DNA of 64,000 nucleotides, from positions 5,146,001-5,210,000 of the forward strand of contig NZ_CP025546.1 of assembly GCF_003614435.1 (NCBI RefSeq), given 5' to 3'. Below are positions 53,868 through 63,871 of the stretch, piece by piece. Below the pieces are notes generated by a model. The model was not told the DNA's origin, did not search any database, and saw only the letters and a list, made by a program, of their open reading frames with translations. The stretch's first letter is position 1, and every line of letters begins with the position of its first letter. The DNA is from Mycobacterium paragordonae. GTDB lineage: Bacteria; Actinomycetota; Actinomycetes; Mycobacteriales; Mycobacteriaceae. The position numbers and the translations under genes were made by a program.

Positions 53868-54769
53868 CCCAGTCCCCTCACGGTGCGTGCGGGCGGGCGG
53901 ATCCCCTGAATCGAGGCCACCATCTCCAGCACCCTTCTGGTCTCCGCGACCTGGTGGACGCGGAACATGCGGGCTCCGGCGGCCGCGGCCAGCGCAGTGG
54001 CTGCGAGCGTCCCCTCGAGCCGTTCGGTCACGTCCACGCCCAGAGTCTCCCCGACGAAGTCCTTATTACTCAAAGCCATGAGCACCGGCCACCCGGTCAT
54101 AACAAGATCGGCCACATGTCGCAACAGGAGCAGCCCGTGGAAGGTGTTCTTGCCGAAATCGTGGGCCGGGTCGATCAGTACCCGGTCGCGGGCTACTCCG
54201 GCCGCGACGGCCCGCTCTGCGGCGGCGGTGACCTGGCGAATCACGTCGTCCACCACGCCGCGGGTAGTCGTACCGTAACTCACCCGGAACGGCCGGGTGC
54301 GCGGTAGCGCTCCCCCGGTGTGCGCACACACCAGTCCGGCGTCGAACTCGGCCGCCACCTCCTGCAATTGCGGATCCACGCCGCCCCAGGTGTCGTTGAT
54401 GATGTCGGCGCCGGCCTGACAGGCGAGCGTGGCCACCTGCGAACGCCAGGTGTCGACGCTGATCAGCTGGTCGGGATAGGCGCCGCGCAGCCATTCCACG
54501 AAGGGCACCAGCCGCGCGATCTCGGTGTCGGTGTCGACGGTCTCGCCCGGGCCCGCCTTGACGCCGCCGATGTCGATGACGTCGGCGCCGTCGGCGATCG
54601 CGCGGTGCACCGCCTCGCGGGCCGCGCCGTCGGCGAACGTCGCACCCTTGTCGTAGAACGAGTCCGGGGTGCGGTTGATGATCGCCATGATCAGGGCGCG
54701 ATCACCCGCGACCGGGCGACCGCACAGGGTGTGTTGGCCGGCTGACGCCGCCGACGTTGCGCGCACGCC
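53864..54769 (-). CDS. folP2: Dihydropteroate synthase homologue FolP2
   Basis: This 301-residue TIM-barrel protein of the DHPS family has LIMAIINRTPDSFYDKG (about residues 27-43), DVIDIGGVKAGPGE, DTWGGVDP and FRVHQVAETRRVLEM. In mycobacteria FolP1 is the functional folate enzyme, while FolP2 lacks normal DHPS activity (family knowledge) and is genetically linked to gpgS, as here. I choose GTG 54769 (MRATSAASAGQHTLCGRP); an ATG at 54838 in frame would place the coding region across a large palindrome. It overlaps gpgS by 4 bp. Confidence 0.92.
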   Translation of the reverse strand, partial: GVRATSAASAGQHTLCGRPVAGDRALIMAIINRTPDSFYDKGATFADGAAREAVHRAIADGADVIDIGGVKAGPGETVDTDTEIARLVPFVEWLRGAYPDQLISVDTWRSQVATLACQAGADIINDTWGGVDPQLQEVAAEFDAGLVCAHTGGALPRTRPFRVSYGTTTRGVVDDVIRQVTAAAERAVAAGVARDRVLIDPAHDFGKNTFHGLLLLRHVADLVMTGWPVLMALSNKDFVGETLGVDVTERLEGTLAATALAAAAGARMFRVHQVAETRRVLEMVASIQGIRPPARTVRGLG

Positions 54770-54802
54770 TCCATACTGCCTGCTGAATGACGATCGACGG
54801 CG

Positions 54803-54880
54803 TCGAGTGTGCGGTGGCCGCCTCGGGTGTCCGTACAACGCGGGAAATCCGCGATTTCACCACGGCAGCCGCACACTCGA
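54803..54880. repeat. Nested intergenic palindrome between fadD6 and folP2
   Basis: Outer arms TCGAGTGTGCGG (54803-54814) and CCGCACACTCGA (54869-54880) are a perfect 12-bp inverted repeat. Inside lies a second hairpin GAAATC-CGC-GATTTC (54844-54858). The element fills the space between the fadD6 stop and the folP2 start and could act as a terminator or cruciform. Confidence 0.65.
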
Positions 54881-54894
54881 TGCGGTGAGGCGAT

Positions 54895-56667
54895 TCAGCC
54901 CTGGGGTCGCTTACCCGCGGCGACCTCGTCGGGGTACTCGTCGTAGAACTTCACATAGCCCTCTTTGCGGCCGGCCAAGACGTACAGCGGGTCCTCGACG
55001 TCAGAACCGTAGGCCTGCTTGCGCAGCTCCACCTTGCGGCTCTTGAACGTCGTGGTGTGCTCGAGCGACTCCACCAACCTGACGAACAACGGCAGCGCAT
55101 ACGCGGGCAGCTTGTCGTACACCGCGCGGGCCAACGACTGGCCGTCGAATTCGGCACCCTCGCGCAGTTTGATCGCCGCCATGCCGGCCCGGCCGCCGGT
55201 GTTGGGCACCTCGACGCCGAACACGGTGCACTCTTCGACATTGGGATCGATCGCCACCGCGGCCTCGACCTGGGTGGTGGCCACGTTCTCGCCCTTCCAG
55301 CGGAACGTGTCGCCCAACCGGTCGACGAAGGCTGCGTGGAACAGGCCCTGCGGACTCATCACGTCGCCGGTGTTGAACCAGCAGTCGCCCTCTTTGAAGG
55401 CATTGCGCACCAATTTCTTTTCGGTGGCCGACTTGTCGGTGTACCCGTCGAACGGCTGCAACCGGTTGACCGGGCTCAGCAACAGGCCGGGTTCGCCGGC
55501 TGGCACCCGACGCACCCGTCCGTTGTCGTCGCGCACCGGCTCGCCGGAATCCGGGTCGTACTCGACGTAAGCCAGCGGCATCGGCGAAATCCCGGTGCTG
55601 CGAGGAACATTGAACACGTTGATGAACGCCGTGGTGCCTTCGCTGGCGGCGTAGAACTCGCAAACCCGGGAAATGCCAAAGCGTTTGGTGAAATCATCCC
55701 AGATATCCGGGCGCAGGCCGTTGCCGGCGATGACGCGGATCTTGTGTTTGCGGTCGGTCGGCTTGGCCGGCTGGTTGAGCAGGTAGCGGCAGACCTCGCC
55801 GATGTAGATGAACGCGGTGGCACGGTGTTCGATCACCTCGTCCCAGAACCGCGACGCGGAGAAGGACTTCCCCAGCGCCAGCGTCGCGCCGGAGTTGATC
55901 ACCGACGACACCGCGACCGTCAGTGCGTTGTTGTGATACAGCGGCAGGCAGCTGTACAGCGTGTCCGAACTCTTCAACCGCAGCCCGAGCCCGCCGAAGG
56001 CGCCCAGCGCCTTGAGCCAGCGGTAGTGCGTCATGACGCTGGCCTTCGGATAGCCCGTGGTGCCGGAAGTGAAGATGTAGAACGCGGTGTCCTTGGCCCG
56101 CACCGCGGTCGATGACGCCGGGTTGGTGGCCGGGGCGGTGGTGGCGAAGCGCGCCAGGTCTTCGACGGTCAGCACGTCACCGACCGAGCCGCCGGATTCG
56201 CTTACAGCACTTACCAAGTCGGATTCGGCGATCAGCACCTTGGCGTCCAGCAGACCCAGACTGTGCGCCAGGACGTCGCCGCGCTGGTGATAGTTGAGCA
56301 TGCCGGCGACCGCGCCGCACTTGACCACGGCCAGCATCGTCAGCACCGCGTTCGGCGAGTTGCGCAGCATGACGCCGACGACGTCGCCCGGCCCGACCCC
56401 GCGCGCGGCCAGCACGGCGGCATACCGGTTCGCGGTGGCGTTGGCCTCGCGGTAGGTCAGTTGTTGATCGCCGAACCGGAGGAAGATCCGGTCGGCGTAG
56501 CGAGCGGCCCGGTCCTGGAACACCGAGGCGATCGACGTCTTGGAGCTGGGCCGGGCCAGCAGGCCGCCGACCCCGCGCGCGATCGACGGCGTGTCGGCGA
56601 TGAGGCCGGGCACCTGCATGGCGATATCGGTGAGCTTGACCCGTGCGCGTGCGCCTTGATCGGACAC
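54895..56667 (-). CDS. fadD6: Long/very-long-chain acyl-CoA synthetase FadD6
   Basis: This 590-residue AMP-forming fatty acyl-CoA ligase of the FATP/VLACS subgroup has AMP-binding motif FYIFTSGTTGYPKASVMTH (about residues 190-208), FYAASEGTTAF, the adenylate motif YTDKS...WFNTGD and the C-terminal DRLGDTFRWKGENVAT with its hinge Asp/Arg. It activates fatty acids for lipid synthesis or transport-coupled uptake. Start is GTG 56667 with GAGG 5 bases upstream; the 21-residue extension is unsupported. Confidence 0.95.
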   Translation of the reverse strand: MSDQGARARVKLTDIAMQVPGLIADTPSIARGVGGLLARPSSKTSIASVFQDRAARYADRIFLRFGDQQLTYREANATANRYAAVLAARGVGPGDVVGVMLRNSPNAVLTMLAVVKCGAVAGMLNYHQRGDVLAHSLGLLDAKVLIAESDLVSAVSESGGSVGDVLTVEDLARFATTAPATNPASSTAVRAKDTAFYIFTSGTTGYPKASVMTHYRWLKALGAFGGLGLRLKSSDTLYSCLPLYHNNALTVAVSSVINSGATLALGKSFSASRFWDEVIEHRATAFIYIGEVCRYLLNQPAKPTDRKHKIRVIAGNGLRPDIWDDFTKRFGISRVCEFYAASEGTTAFINVFNVPRSTGISPMPLAYVEYDPDSGEPVRDDNGRVRRVPAGEPGLLLSPVNRLQPFDGYTDKSATEKKLVRNAFKEGDCWFNTGDVMSPQGLFHAAFVDRLGDTFRWKGENVATTQVEAAVAIDPNVEECTVFGVEVPNTGGRAGMAAIKLREGAEFDGQSLARAVYDKLPAYALPLFVRLVESLEHTTTFKSRKVELRKQAYGSDVEDPLYVLAGRKEGYVKFYDEYPDEVAAGKRPQG

Positions 56668-56701
56668 GTCATCCTCGCTTCGTTGAAAGCCGCTTCGCCC
56701 G

Positions 56702-57259
56702 TCAGCCGGGCGCGCACGCGTTGAGCGCATCGCCGACTTTATCGACCACGATCAGCCGGTCGACGGCGGCCTGTGAGATGTAGCCGCTGTCGATCAGTCC
56801 GTAAACCCAGGCGCGCACACCGTCGTAATGGCCCCAGGGGTCCAGCAGCACGATGGGCTTGTCGTGCACGCCCAGATACCCCTCGGTCCAGGCGCTCAGC
56901 AATTCGTCGAGAGTGCCCACGCCGCCCGGCAGCGCGATGAACGCGTCTGCCCGCTCCTCCATGACTTGCTTGCGCTCACGCAGGGTGTCGGTGACGATCA
57001 GCTCGTCCGAATCGTGATCGGCCAGTTCGCGTTCCAGCAGCATGGTGGGGATCACCCCGACGGTCCACCCGCCGTGGGCGCGGGCTGCCGACGCGACCGC
57101 TCCCATGGCGGACACATGGCCACCGCCCCACACCAGAGTCCAGCCCCGCTCGGCGATGGCCGCACCCAGTGACGCCGCGAGATCCAGCAACTCCGGGTGC
57201 GTCGGCGAAGCGGCGCAGTACACCGCGACCGTCCACTGGCCGCTGGTTGCGGGAGACAT
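56702..57259 (-). CDS. LOG-family protein (lysine-decarboxylase-like, cytokinin-activating type)
   Basis: This 185-residue Rossmann-type protein has a LOG signature PGGVGTLDELLSAW (about residues 112-125) and GGGHVSAMGAVASAA (about 45-60). LOG enzymes remove ribose-5-phosphate from nucleotides; the M. tuberculosis homologue Rv1205 makes cytokinins (family knowledge). I start at ATG 57259 (MSPATSGQWTVAVYC). It lies 34 bp upstream of fadD6 on the same strand and is divergent from the ATPase gene at 57320. Confidence 0.92.
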   Translation of the reverse strand: MSPATSGQWTVAVYCAASPTHPELLDLAASLGAAIAERGWTLVWGGGHVSAMGAVASAARAHGGWTVGVIPTMLLERELADHDSDELIVTDTLRERKQVMEERADAFIALPGGVGTLDELLSAWTEGYLGVHDKPIVLLDPWGHYDGVRAWVYGLIDSGYISQAAVDRLIVVDKVGDALNACAPG

Positions 57260-57319
57260 ATCCGAAACGTAGACCAACCCTGCAGACGCTGCGTACCGAA
57301 CGCGGGCCATAGACTCGCA

Positions 57320-59449
57320 ATGGTGCCGATTCGTTGGAACGTCCCCCAGCACACGGCCGCTCTGCAGCGGCTCACCGCCGCGTTGGCCGACAAGGGTGGC
57401 GCGGTAGTACTCGGACCCGACGGCGTCGGCAAGTCGACCTTGGCGCGCTTGGCCGCCGAGGAGTTCTGTGCCCAACACCCGGCCACCACCACCCGTTGGG
57501 TCATCGGGACTCCGGCCGAGCGAGTCGTTCCGTTCGGCGCATTCGGGCATCTGATCGATATCGCCGACATCGGCAAACCGGCCGCATTGTTGCGCGCCGC
57601 CCGCATCTCGCTGACGCGCGCCGCGCAGCAGGGCGATCTGCTCCTCATCGTCGACGAGGCCCACGACCTCGACATCCTGTCGGCCACCCTGGTGTACCAG
57701 CTCGCCCTCACCCGGGCGGCGCGGATGGTCGTCACCGCCCGCGCCGACGCGGCCCCGCCGGCGATCGCGGCGTTGTGGACCGACGGTCTGCTGGACCGCA
57801 TCGACCTGGAGCCTCCCACCGGGGCCACGACGGCGGCCGAGGTCGACGAGTTCCTCGCGGAGTTGCCAGGACCGGCGCGGGCAGTGGTCGAGTTCCTGTC
57901 GATCCTGGAGCCGCTGACGCTCGACGATCTGAACGTCCTGGCCGGTGACGGCGCAGTCAGTCAGGCCGAGGAGCTGGGGGCCGCGGAGACCCGGGTACGC
58001 AACCACGACGACCAGCGCCCGGTGGTCTACACCGCGCACCCGTTGTTCGCGGTGCGCGCGCGGGCGGCACTAGGCGCCGACGGGATACGACGACGGCGCA
58101 CCGAGTTGGTGAAGCTGCTGGCGCAGCATCCGGCCGAGCACCTCAGCGACCGGCTGCGGTTGGCGTCCCTGGCGCTGGACTGCGACGCGCCGCAGCCGGT
58201 GGAAGAGGTGACCGAGGCCGCGCAGCAGGCGCTGCGCCTGGGTGATCTGCTGCTGGCCGAACGGTTGGCGCGCGCCGCCGTCGATCAGTCCGGCGGACTG
58301 GATGCCCGTCTGGTGCTGGGGCAGGCACTGGGATGGCAGGGACGCGGCCGCGAAGCAGGGGCGGTGCTGGCGGCGGTGGATCCGGCCGCACTGTCGGAGT
58401 CGGAGTTGATGGCGTGGGCGGTGCCGCGAGCCGCCAACCAGTTCTTCATGCTCGGTGAGCCGGAGAAGGCCACCGCGTTTCTCCAGACGACACGCAGCCG
58501 GCTCACCGACCCGGCGGCACGCGCCGTGCTGGACGGGTTGAGCGCCACATTCGCGATGAATGCCGGAAATCTGCAGCGCGCAATGACTTTGGCTACCGAG
58601 GTGCTGTCCGGATCCGCGGCGAGCGACATGGCGGTGTCCTGGGCGGCCAGCGCGGCCGCGTTGTCCTCGGCCCGGATGGGACGCTTCGGTGACGTCGAGC
58701 GGTTGGCCGGGCAGGCTGCGGCCGCCGAGCATCCGGGACTGTTGCGGTTCACGGTCGGCCTGGGCCAGGTCACCTCACTGCTGATGGCGGGCGAGGTGGA
58801 CCAGGCGCAGACACTGGCCCAGCAATTCACCGACTTCGCCGAGTTGCAGCAGCCGGGCCGGGCGATCGGCGAGGTGCTGCTGGCCTATGTGCTGTTGACC
58901 AAGGGCGAATACGACGCCGCAGCAACGGTTTTGGAGCCTGCCGCGGCTGCGCTGGAACGTACCGGCTATTCGTGGGGTCCGTTGTCGCTGATGTTGTTGA
59001 CGACGGCGATCGCCCGGCAGGGCGACATTCCGGGTTCGGCAAAGGCGTTGCGGCGCGCGGAATCTCGGCACGGAACCAAGTCGGCCCTGTTCGCCCCCGA
59101 ACTCGGGATGGCGCGAGCCTGGACCCGGGCCACGGCGCGTGACCAGACCGGCGCGGTCACGGCGGCGCGCGAAGCGGCCCGCGCGGCCGAGCGGGCCGGA
59201 CAGTCGGCGGTGGCACTGCTCGCCTGGCATGACGCCGTCCGGCTGGGTGACCGGCGAGCGGCGGACCCCGTCACTCGCCTGGCGTCTGCATTGGATTGCA
59301 ATGTCGGTCATCTCATTGCCCGACACGCCGACGCCCTGATTGCCGGCGACGCCGGCGCATTGACGGCGATAGCTGAGGAGCTGGCCGTTATCGGCATGGG
59401 GGCAGCGGCCGCGGACGCGGCGGCGCAAGCCCGGCAATTCAGCCGTTAA
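57320..59449 (+). CDS. Large P-loop ATPase with TPR-like helical repeats, no recognisable LuxR HTH
   Basis: This 709-residue protein has an N-terminal AAA/STAND-type ATPase domain with Walker [10 protein letters not shown] (about residues 31-39) and Walker [11 protein letters not shown] (about 108-117). A long series of alpha-helical, tetratricopeptide-like repeats (about 270-700) follows. The layout is that of large ATP-binding LuxR (LAL/MalT-like) regulators, but the C-terminal DNA-binding helix-turn-helix is absent and the chain ends ...AQARQFSR. It could be a signal-sensing partner of another regulator. The stop overlaps the convergent dapE stop at a TTAA. Confidence 0.85.
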   Translation: MVPIRWNVPQHTAALQRLTAALADKGGAVVLGPDGVGKSTLARLAAEEFCAQHPATTTRWVIGTPAERVVPFGAFGHLIDIADIGKPAALLRAARISLTRAAQQGDLLLIVDEAHDLDILSATLVYQLALTRAARMVVTARADAAPPAIAALWTDGLLDRIDLEPPTGATTAAEVDEFLAELPGPARAVVEFLSILEPLTLDDLNVLAGDGAVSQAEELGAAETRVRNHDDQRPVVYTAHPLFAVRARAALGADGIRRRRTELVKLLAQHPAEHLSDRLRLASLALDCDAPQPVEEVTEAAQQALRLGDLLLAERLARAAVDQSGGLDARLVLGQALGWQGRGREAGAVLAAVDPAALSESELMAWAVPRAANQFFMLGEPEKATAFLQTTRSRLTDPAARAVLDGLSATFAMNAGNLQRAMTLATEVLSGSAASDMAVSWAASAAALSSARMGRFGDVERLAGQAAAAEHPGLLRFTVGLGQVTSLLMAGEVDQAQTLAQQFTDFAELQQPGRAIGEVLLAYVLLTKGEYDAAATVLEPAAAALERTGYSWGPLSLMLLTTAIARQGDIPGSAKALRRAESRHGTKSALFAPELGMARAWTRATARDQTGAVTAAREAARAAERAGQSAVALLAWHDAVRLGDRRAADPVTRLASALDCNVGHLIARHADALIAGDAGALTAIAEELAVIGMGAAAADAAAQARQFSR

Positions 59450-60510
59450 CCGCTCAGGTACCCGCGCAACATGTCGGCAGCGGCGGTGATCGCCGCGACC
59501 GGCACCCGCTCGTCACGCTTATGAGCGAGGTTGGGGTCGCCGGGCCCGTAGTTCAGCGCCGGGATGCCCCGGGCGGCGAACCGGGAGACGTCGGTCCAGC
59601 CGTACTTCGCCCGCACCTGCCCGCCGGCCGCTTCGACCAGAGACTTGGCTGCCGGCGCCGACAGACCCGGTAATGCTCCGGCCGCGGAGTCGGTCAGTTC
59701 GATCGACACGTCCAGCCCGTCGAGCACCTCGTGGACATGCCCTAGCGCGGCCTCGGGTGAGCGGTCCGGAGCGAAGCGGAAATTGACGGTCACCGAGGCG
59801 GCGTCGGGAATGACGTTGCCCGCCACGCCCCCGTCGATGCGCACGGCCGAAAGGCCCTCGCGGTACACGCAGCCGTCGATGTCGACGCTGCGCGCCGGGT
59901 AGCGGGCGAGCCGGTCCAGCACGGCGCCCAGCTTGTGAATTGCGTTGTCCCCCAGCCAGGATCGCGCGGAATGCGCGCGGGTGCCGGCGGCGCTGACCAC
60001 CACCCGCAACGTGCCCTGGCAACCCGCCTCGATGAACCCGCCGGTGGGCTCGCCGAGGATCGCGACGTCGGCCGTCAGCCAGTCCGGCAGCTCGCGCTCC
60101 AGCCGACCCAAACCGTTTGCCGGGGATTCGATTTCCTCACAGTCGTAGAACACCAGGGTCAGGTCGTGCGCCGGATCGGCGACCGTGGCGGCCAGATGGA
60201 GGAAGACGGCGTCGCCGGACTTCATGTCCGAGGTACCGCAGCCGTGCAGTTCGCCGTTCTCGATCCGGCTGGGCAGGTTGTCGGCCACCGGAACGGTGTC
60301 CAGATGCCCGGCAAGCAACACCCGGGAAGGCTTGCCGCGGGCGGTGCGCGCCAGGACCGCGTTGCCATTGCGGATGATCTCGAACCCGGACGTCTGCGCC
60401 CGAAGGGCCGCCTCGACCTCGTCGGCAATGCGCGCCTCGTCCCGCGACTCGCTGGGGATGTCGACCAGCGCCGCGGTCAGCGTGACCGGGTCTCCGCGCA
60501 AATCCAGCAC
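59446..60510 (-). CDS. dapE: Succinyl-diaminopimelate desuccinylase
   Basis: This 354-residue M20 family di-zinc hydrolase removes succinate from N-succinyl-LL-diaminopimelate in lysine and peptidoglycan synthesis. Metal ligands are in [11 protein letters not shown] (His, Asp), [11 protein letters not shown] (Asp), [14 protein letters not shown] (catalytic Glu-Glu) and the C-terminal [10 protein letters not shown] (His). The dimerisation domain lies at about residues 180-290. Start is GTG 60510. It is divergent from dapD, which acts two steps earlier in the same pathway. Confidence 0.95.
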   Translation of the reverse strand: MLDLRGDPVTLTAALVDIPSESRDEARIADEVEAALRAQTSGFEIIRNGNAVLARTARGKPSRVLLAGHLDTVPVADNLPSRIENGELHGCGTSDMKSGDAVFLHLAATVADPAHDLTLVFYDCEEIESPANGLGRLERELPDWLTADVAILGEPTGGFIEAGCQGTLRVVVSAAGTRAHSARSWLGDNAIHKLGAVLDRLARYPARSVDIDGCVYREGLSAVRIDGGVAGNVIPDAASVTVNFRFAPDRSPEAALGHVHEVLDGLDVSIELTDSAAGALPGLSAPAAKSLVEAAGGQVRAKYGWTDVSRFAARGIPALNYGPGDPNLAHKRDERVPVAAITAAADMLRGYLSG

Positions 60511-60634
60511 GGGTTCAGCCTAGTCCGGCGACCCGGGGGCACCTCCCACTTGTGGGGGAACGCGAAGCCAGCACCGCGGGGTCCTCCGGATGCGATTCTG
60601 CGTCTGTCCGCCGCTCCCAGTACCCTTGTCGGTC

Positions 60635-61579
60635 GTGACTGGAGCTGCAGGTATTGGCCTGGCGACCCTCGCTTCTGACGGATCTGTCCTCGACGCATGG
60701 TTTCCTGAACCCGAACTGACCGAATCGGAGACCACCGCGACGACGCGGCTGGCGCTGTCGGATCTGCCCGCCGTGCTGGGCGCGCTCGTCGGCCGCGACG
60801 ACGACCGGCAGACCGAGACGATCGCGATCCGCACGGCCATCAGCTCGCTGGACGATGCGGCCGCCGACGCCTACGACGCCTACCTGCGCTTGCACCTGTT
60901 GTCGCACCGCCTGGTGGCGCCGCACGGGCTGAACGCCGGCGGCTTGTTCGGGGTATTGACCAATGTGGTGTGGACCAACCGTGGGCCCTGCGCGGTCGAA
61001 GGCTTCGAAGCGGTACGGGCGCGCCTGCGCCGACTCGGGCCGGTGACGGTCTACGGCGTCGACAAGTTCCCCCGGATGGTCGACTACGTATTGCCGTCGG
61101 GAGTGCGCATCGCCGACGCCGACCGCGTCCGGCTCGGCGCGCACCTGGCCCCGGGGACCACCGTCATGCACGAGGGCTTCGTCAACTTCAACGCCGGAAC
61201 CCTGGGCACGTCCATGGTGGAGGGCCGCATCTCGGCGGGTGTCGTGGTGGGTGACGGCTCCGACGTCGGCGGTGGCGCCTCGATCATGGGCACGTTGTCC
61301 GGCGGTGGCGCACAAGTCATTTCGATCGGAAAACGTTGCCTACTGGGCGCCAACGCCGGACTGGGCATCTCACTCGGTGACGACTGCGTGGTGGAGGCGG
61401 GCCTGTACATCACCGCGGGCACCAAAGTCACCACGCCCGACGGCGAGTCAGTGAAGGCGCGGGACCTCTCCGGCGGTAACAACCTGCTGTTCCGCCGCAA
61501 TTCGCTGACCGGTGCGGTCGAGGTGGTGTCCCGCGACGGTCAGGGCATCGAGCTCAACGCGGAGCTGCACGCCAACTGA
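60635..61579 (+). CDS. dapD: Tetrahydrodipicolinate N-succinyltransferase
   Basis: This 314-residue enzyme (left-handed beta-helix hexapeptide family) succinylates tetrahydrodipicolinate in the diaminopimelate pathway. Diagnostic segments are [19 protein letters not shown] (about residues 93-111), [34 protein letters not shown] (acceptor loop) and [17 protein letters not shown]. The start is unclear: GTG 60635 follows a possible -10 TACCCT (60621-60626), implying a leaderless message; TTG 60626 would add three residues. The 3' end overlaps the convergent transporter gene by 40 bp. Confidence 0.95.
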   Translation: MTGAAGIGLATLASDGSVLDAWFPEPELTESETTATTRLALSDLPAVLGALVGRDDDRQTETIAIRTAISSLDDAAADAYDAYLRLHLLSHRLVAPHGLNAGGLFGVLTNVVWTNRGPCAVEGFEAVRARLRRLGPVTVYGVDKFPRMVDYVLPSGVRIADADRVRLGAHLAPGTTVMHEGFVNFNAGTLGTSMVEGRISAGVVVGDGSDVGGGASIMGTLSGGGAQVISIGKRCLLGANAGLGISLGDDCVVEAGLYITAGTKVTTPDGESVKARDLSGGNNLLFRRNSLTGAVEVVSRDGQGIELNAELHAN

Positions 61580-62880
61580 GCCGGCTCTGCCAGCACCGCG
61601 CCGTTGGTTTCCGGCAGCAGATAGGTCGAGGCCAGGCTGATCAGCGCCAGCGTCGCCATCATGAGCCCGATCGCCCAGCTGCCGTAATCGGAGAGCAGTG
61701 GACCGGCGATCAGCGGTGGCACCGCACCGCCGAGGACGCCGGCGAGGTTGATCGACAGTGCGGTACCCGTGTAGCGGTAGCGGGTCGGGAACAGCTCGGG
61801 AACGAACGAGGTGACGGGTCCGAACACGGCGCCGTCGACGGCGAACAGCCCGGCGATCGCCACCGCGAACATGGTGACACTGCCCGAGTCGATGAGCGGC
61901 ATCACCAGCAACGCCCAGGGCACGCCCACCGACCAGCACACCAGAATGACCCGGCGCCGCCCGAACCGGTCGCACAGGACAGAGGTGAGCATCGCGGACG
62001 CAATGCACGTCAAGCCACCCAGCGCACCGATCAGCAGGATGACGTTGCGCGAATAGCCCAGATGCGTATGGGCATAGGCGGTGAGGTAGGTGCTGGCCAG
62101 ATACACGAGGCCGAAGCAGCCCAGCACACAGCCGGCAGCCAGGCCGATCTCGCGCCGTTGCAGGCGCAGCACCTCCGCGAATGGTGTTGTGGCGGTGACA
62201 GTTTCGGTAGCCCGCTGAGCGAAGACCGGGGTCTCCTTGATGTTCAGCCGCACGTACAGGGCGATCGCGATCAGTATCCCGCTGAACAGGAACGGGATTC
62301 GCCATCCCCACGTCATGAACGCCGAACTGCCTTCGCCGATGGTGAAATTCACGCCGAGGAAGGTCAGGCTGGTCAGCAACAGCGCGATGCCGCCGCCGAT
62401 CACGGTGAACATGCCGTACCGGCCGCGCTGGCCGGCGGGAGCCGTCTCCGCGCTCAGCAAGGCCGATCCCGCCCACTCCCCGCCGACCGCGAAACCCTGC
62501 AGCAGTCGCAGGGTGATCAGGATCAGCGGAGCCGCCGCCCCCACCGTCGCGCTACCGGGCACCAAGCCGACCGTCACGGTGGACAGGGCCATGATCATAA
62601 GGGTGGCGACCAGAGTTCTCTTGCGGCCCAATCGGTCTCCGAAATGCCCGAAGACGGCGGCGCCGAGCGGCCGGGACAGAAAGGCCGTGGCGAATGTTCC
62701 CATCGACGCGACGGTGGCCATGGCCGGACTCAGGTTCGGATAGAAGACACTGGGAAACACCAGCGCCGCGGCCGTGCCGTAGATGAAGAAGTCGTAATAC
62801 TCCACCGCCGAGCCGACTAGACAGGCGAGTGCCACCCGTCGCATGGGCGACGCGCAGGGATCAACGGCTGAGAGGCGCAC
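61540..62880 (-). CDS. MFS transporter of the metabolite:H+ symporter (MHS) family
   Basis: This 446-residue protein has 12 predicted membrane helices. The N-terminal pattern [23 protein letters not shown] and the loop [13 protein letters not shown] (about residues 78-90) mark the MHS/ProP/ShiA subgroup, which co-transports organic acids or osmolytes with protons. [19 protein letters not shown] is a second family signature. The substrate is not predictable. Start is GTG 62880. The 3' end overlaps dapD by 40 bp, tail to tail. Confidence 0.92.
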   Translation of the reverse strand: MRLSAVDPCASPMRRVALACLVGSAVEYYDFFIYGTAAALVFPSVFYPNLSPAMATVASMGTFATAFLSRPLGAAVFGHFGDRLGRKRTLVATLMIMALSTVTVGLVPGSATVGAAAPLILITLRLLQGFAVGGEWAGSALLSAETAPAGQRGRYGMFTVIGGGIALLLTSLTFLGVNFTIGEGSSAFMTWGWRIPFLFSGILIAIALYVRLNIKETPVFAQRATETVTATTPFAEVLRLQRREIGLAAGCVLGCFGLVYLASTYLTAYAHTHLGYSRNVILLIGALGGLTCIASAMLTSVLCDRFGRRRVILVCWSVGVPWALLVMPLIDSGSVTMFAVAIAGLFAVDGAVFGPVTSFVPELFPTRYRYTGTALSINLAGVLGGAVPPLIAGPLLSDYGSWAIGLMMATLALISLASTYLLPETNGAVLAEPAQLACSSALSSMP

Positions 62881-62961
62881 AGCGACTGAGGGTATGGCCT
62901 CAAACCCGGCTGGCGCCGTGAAAAAGCTGCGAACATGCTGGGTCTTCCGGCACGGCGCGCG

Positions 62962-63480
62962 CTACCCCCACAGTCTGGGCGCTTTGTACACGTTGGTGGG
63001 GTCGTAGTCGATCCCGGCCGTCGACACGTCACCGACCGCGTGCAGTAGCCGCTGTAACTCGGCCAGACCGTCCGCGCCGACGCGTTCGGCGATCGCGCGG
63101 TCGAGTTCGGCCGCCGCGCGCCGGCGCGCGGTGACGTACTCGATCGCCTTCGGCGTCAGCACCACCACCTTCTCGCGTTGATCGGTGGGCGACACCTCGG
63201 TCTTTACATAGCCGTCGCGGCGCAGTTCGCCGACGAGCTTGCTGGCCGCCTGCCGCGAGACGTCGAATTGTCGCCCCATCTCCGAGATCGTCATCGGTCC
63301 GGGCTGGGCGAAGAGGGCGAACACGTAGTTCATCGCGAAACGCCGTTCCGGGAAACCCGCGGCTTGCATGTCGGCGTCGAGCCGGGTGACGTAGCTCCAC
63401 CAGGCCATGCGCATGTTCTGCCCGAGTTCGGTCTGCGGAGACCTTGGCGCGGAAGGAAGCCCCTGCTCGTCAACCATCAT
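62962..63480 (-). CDS. MarR-family transcriptional regulator
   Basis: This 172-residue winged-helix regulator starts at ATG 63480 (MMVDEQGLPS) and contains MTISEMGRQFDVSRQAASKLVGELRRDGYV (recognition helix region, about residues 62-91) and the wing TEVSPTDQREKVVVLT. The ATG at 63525 would put the start codon inside the palindromic operator and is less likely. It is divergent from the small secreted protein and probably represses both genes through the site at 63517-63532. Confidence 0.9.
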   Translation of the reverse strand: MMVDEQGLPSAPRSPQTELGQNMRMAWWSYVTRLDADMQAAGFPERRFAMNYVFALFAQPGPMTISEMGRQFDVSRQAASKLVGELRRDGYVKTEVSPTDQREKVVVLTPKAIEYVTARRRAAAELDRAIAERVGADGLAELQRLLHAVGDVSTAGIDYDPTNVYKAPRLWG

Positions 63481-63516
63481 TGACAAGCTACCGGAACGGG
63501 TTCTATCGTGGCGATT

Positions 63517-63532
63517 GTCAACCATGGTTGAC
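63517..63532. promoter_or_regulatory. Perfect 16-bp palindrome, candidate MarR operator
   Basis: GTCAACCATGGTTGAC is a perfect palindrome of the usual MarR operator size. It lies 36 bp upstream of the MarR start and 26 bp upstream of the divergent small-protein start. It carries a GTTGAC on each strand that could serve as -35 elements, with TAGTAT (63533-63538) as a possible -10 for the rightward gene. Confidence 0.8.
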
Positions 63533-63558
63533 TAGTATTAGAGAGAAGGGAGCACGAA

Positions 63559-63804
63559 ATGTCGAAGATCCGTACCTTGTCGGCCGGGGTGCTGTGTGCC
63601 GCCGGACTGTCTTTGGCCGCCGGCCTGGCAGGTCCCGCGGTGGCCGCCGCCGCCCCCGGCCAGCCCAACATGGGTCCAATCCATTCACCGGTCGCACCGA
63701 TGCGCCCGACGCCGCCGCCGACCCACCCGATCTACCACTACACCGACGATCTGACCCACCCGGTCTGGTCGGTCACCCACCCGTTCTGGGCGATGGTCCC
63801 CTAG
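63559..63804 (+). CDS. Small secreted His/Pro/Trp-rich protein
   Basis: This 81-residue protein has a clear Sec signal peptide (basic MSKIR, hydrophobic core, AAAAP near residue 33). The mature peptide of about 48 residues is rich in Pro and His with two spaced THP motifs, each preceding an aromatic segment (HPIYHY, HPVWSV, HPFWAM). I do not recognise the family. ATG 63559 has AAGGGAG 7 bases upstream. It is divergent from MarR across a shared perfect palindrome, so it is probably an inducible exported protein. Confidence 0.75.
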   Translation: MSKIRTLSAGVLCAAGLSLAAGLAGPAVAAAAPGQPNMGPIHSPVAPMRPTPPPTHPIYHYTDDLTHPVWSVTHPFWAMVP

Positions 63805-63832
63805 TCACTGAGTCGCGAGTCACTGAGTCGCG
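63803..63832. repeat. Perfect 15-bp tandem duplication
   Basis: AGTCACTGAGTCGCG occurs twice head to tail (63803-63817 and 63818-63832). The first copy includes the last bases of the small secreted protein's stop codon. It is followed by the end of the leftward acyl-CoA ligase gene. Confidence 0.85.
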
Positions 63833-63871
63833 CGAACTGCTGGCCAAGGCTGCGTGCGTCGACCCTGAAAC

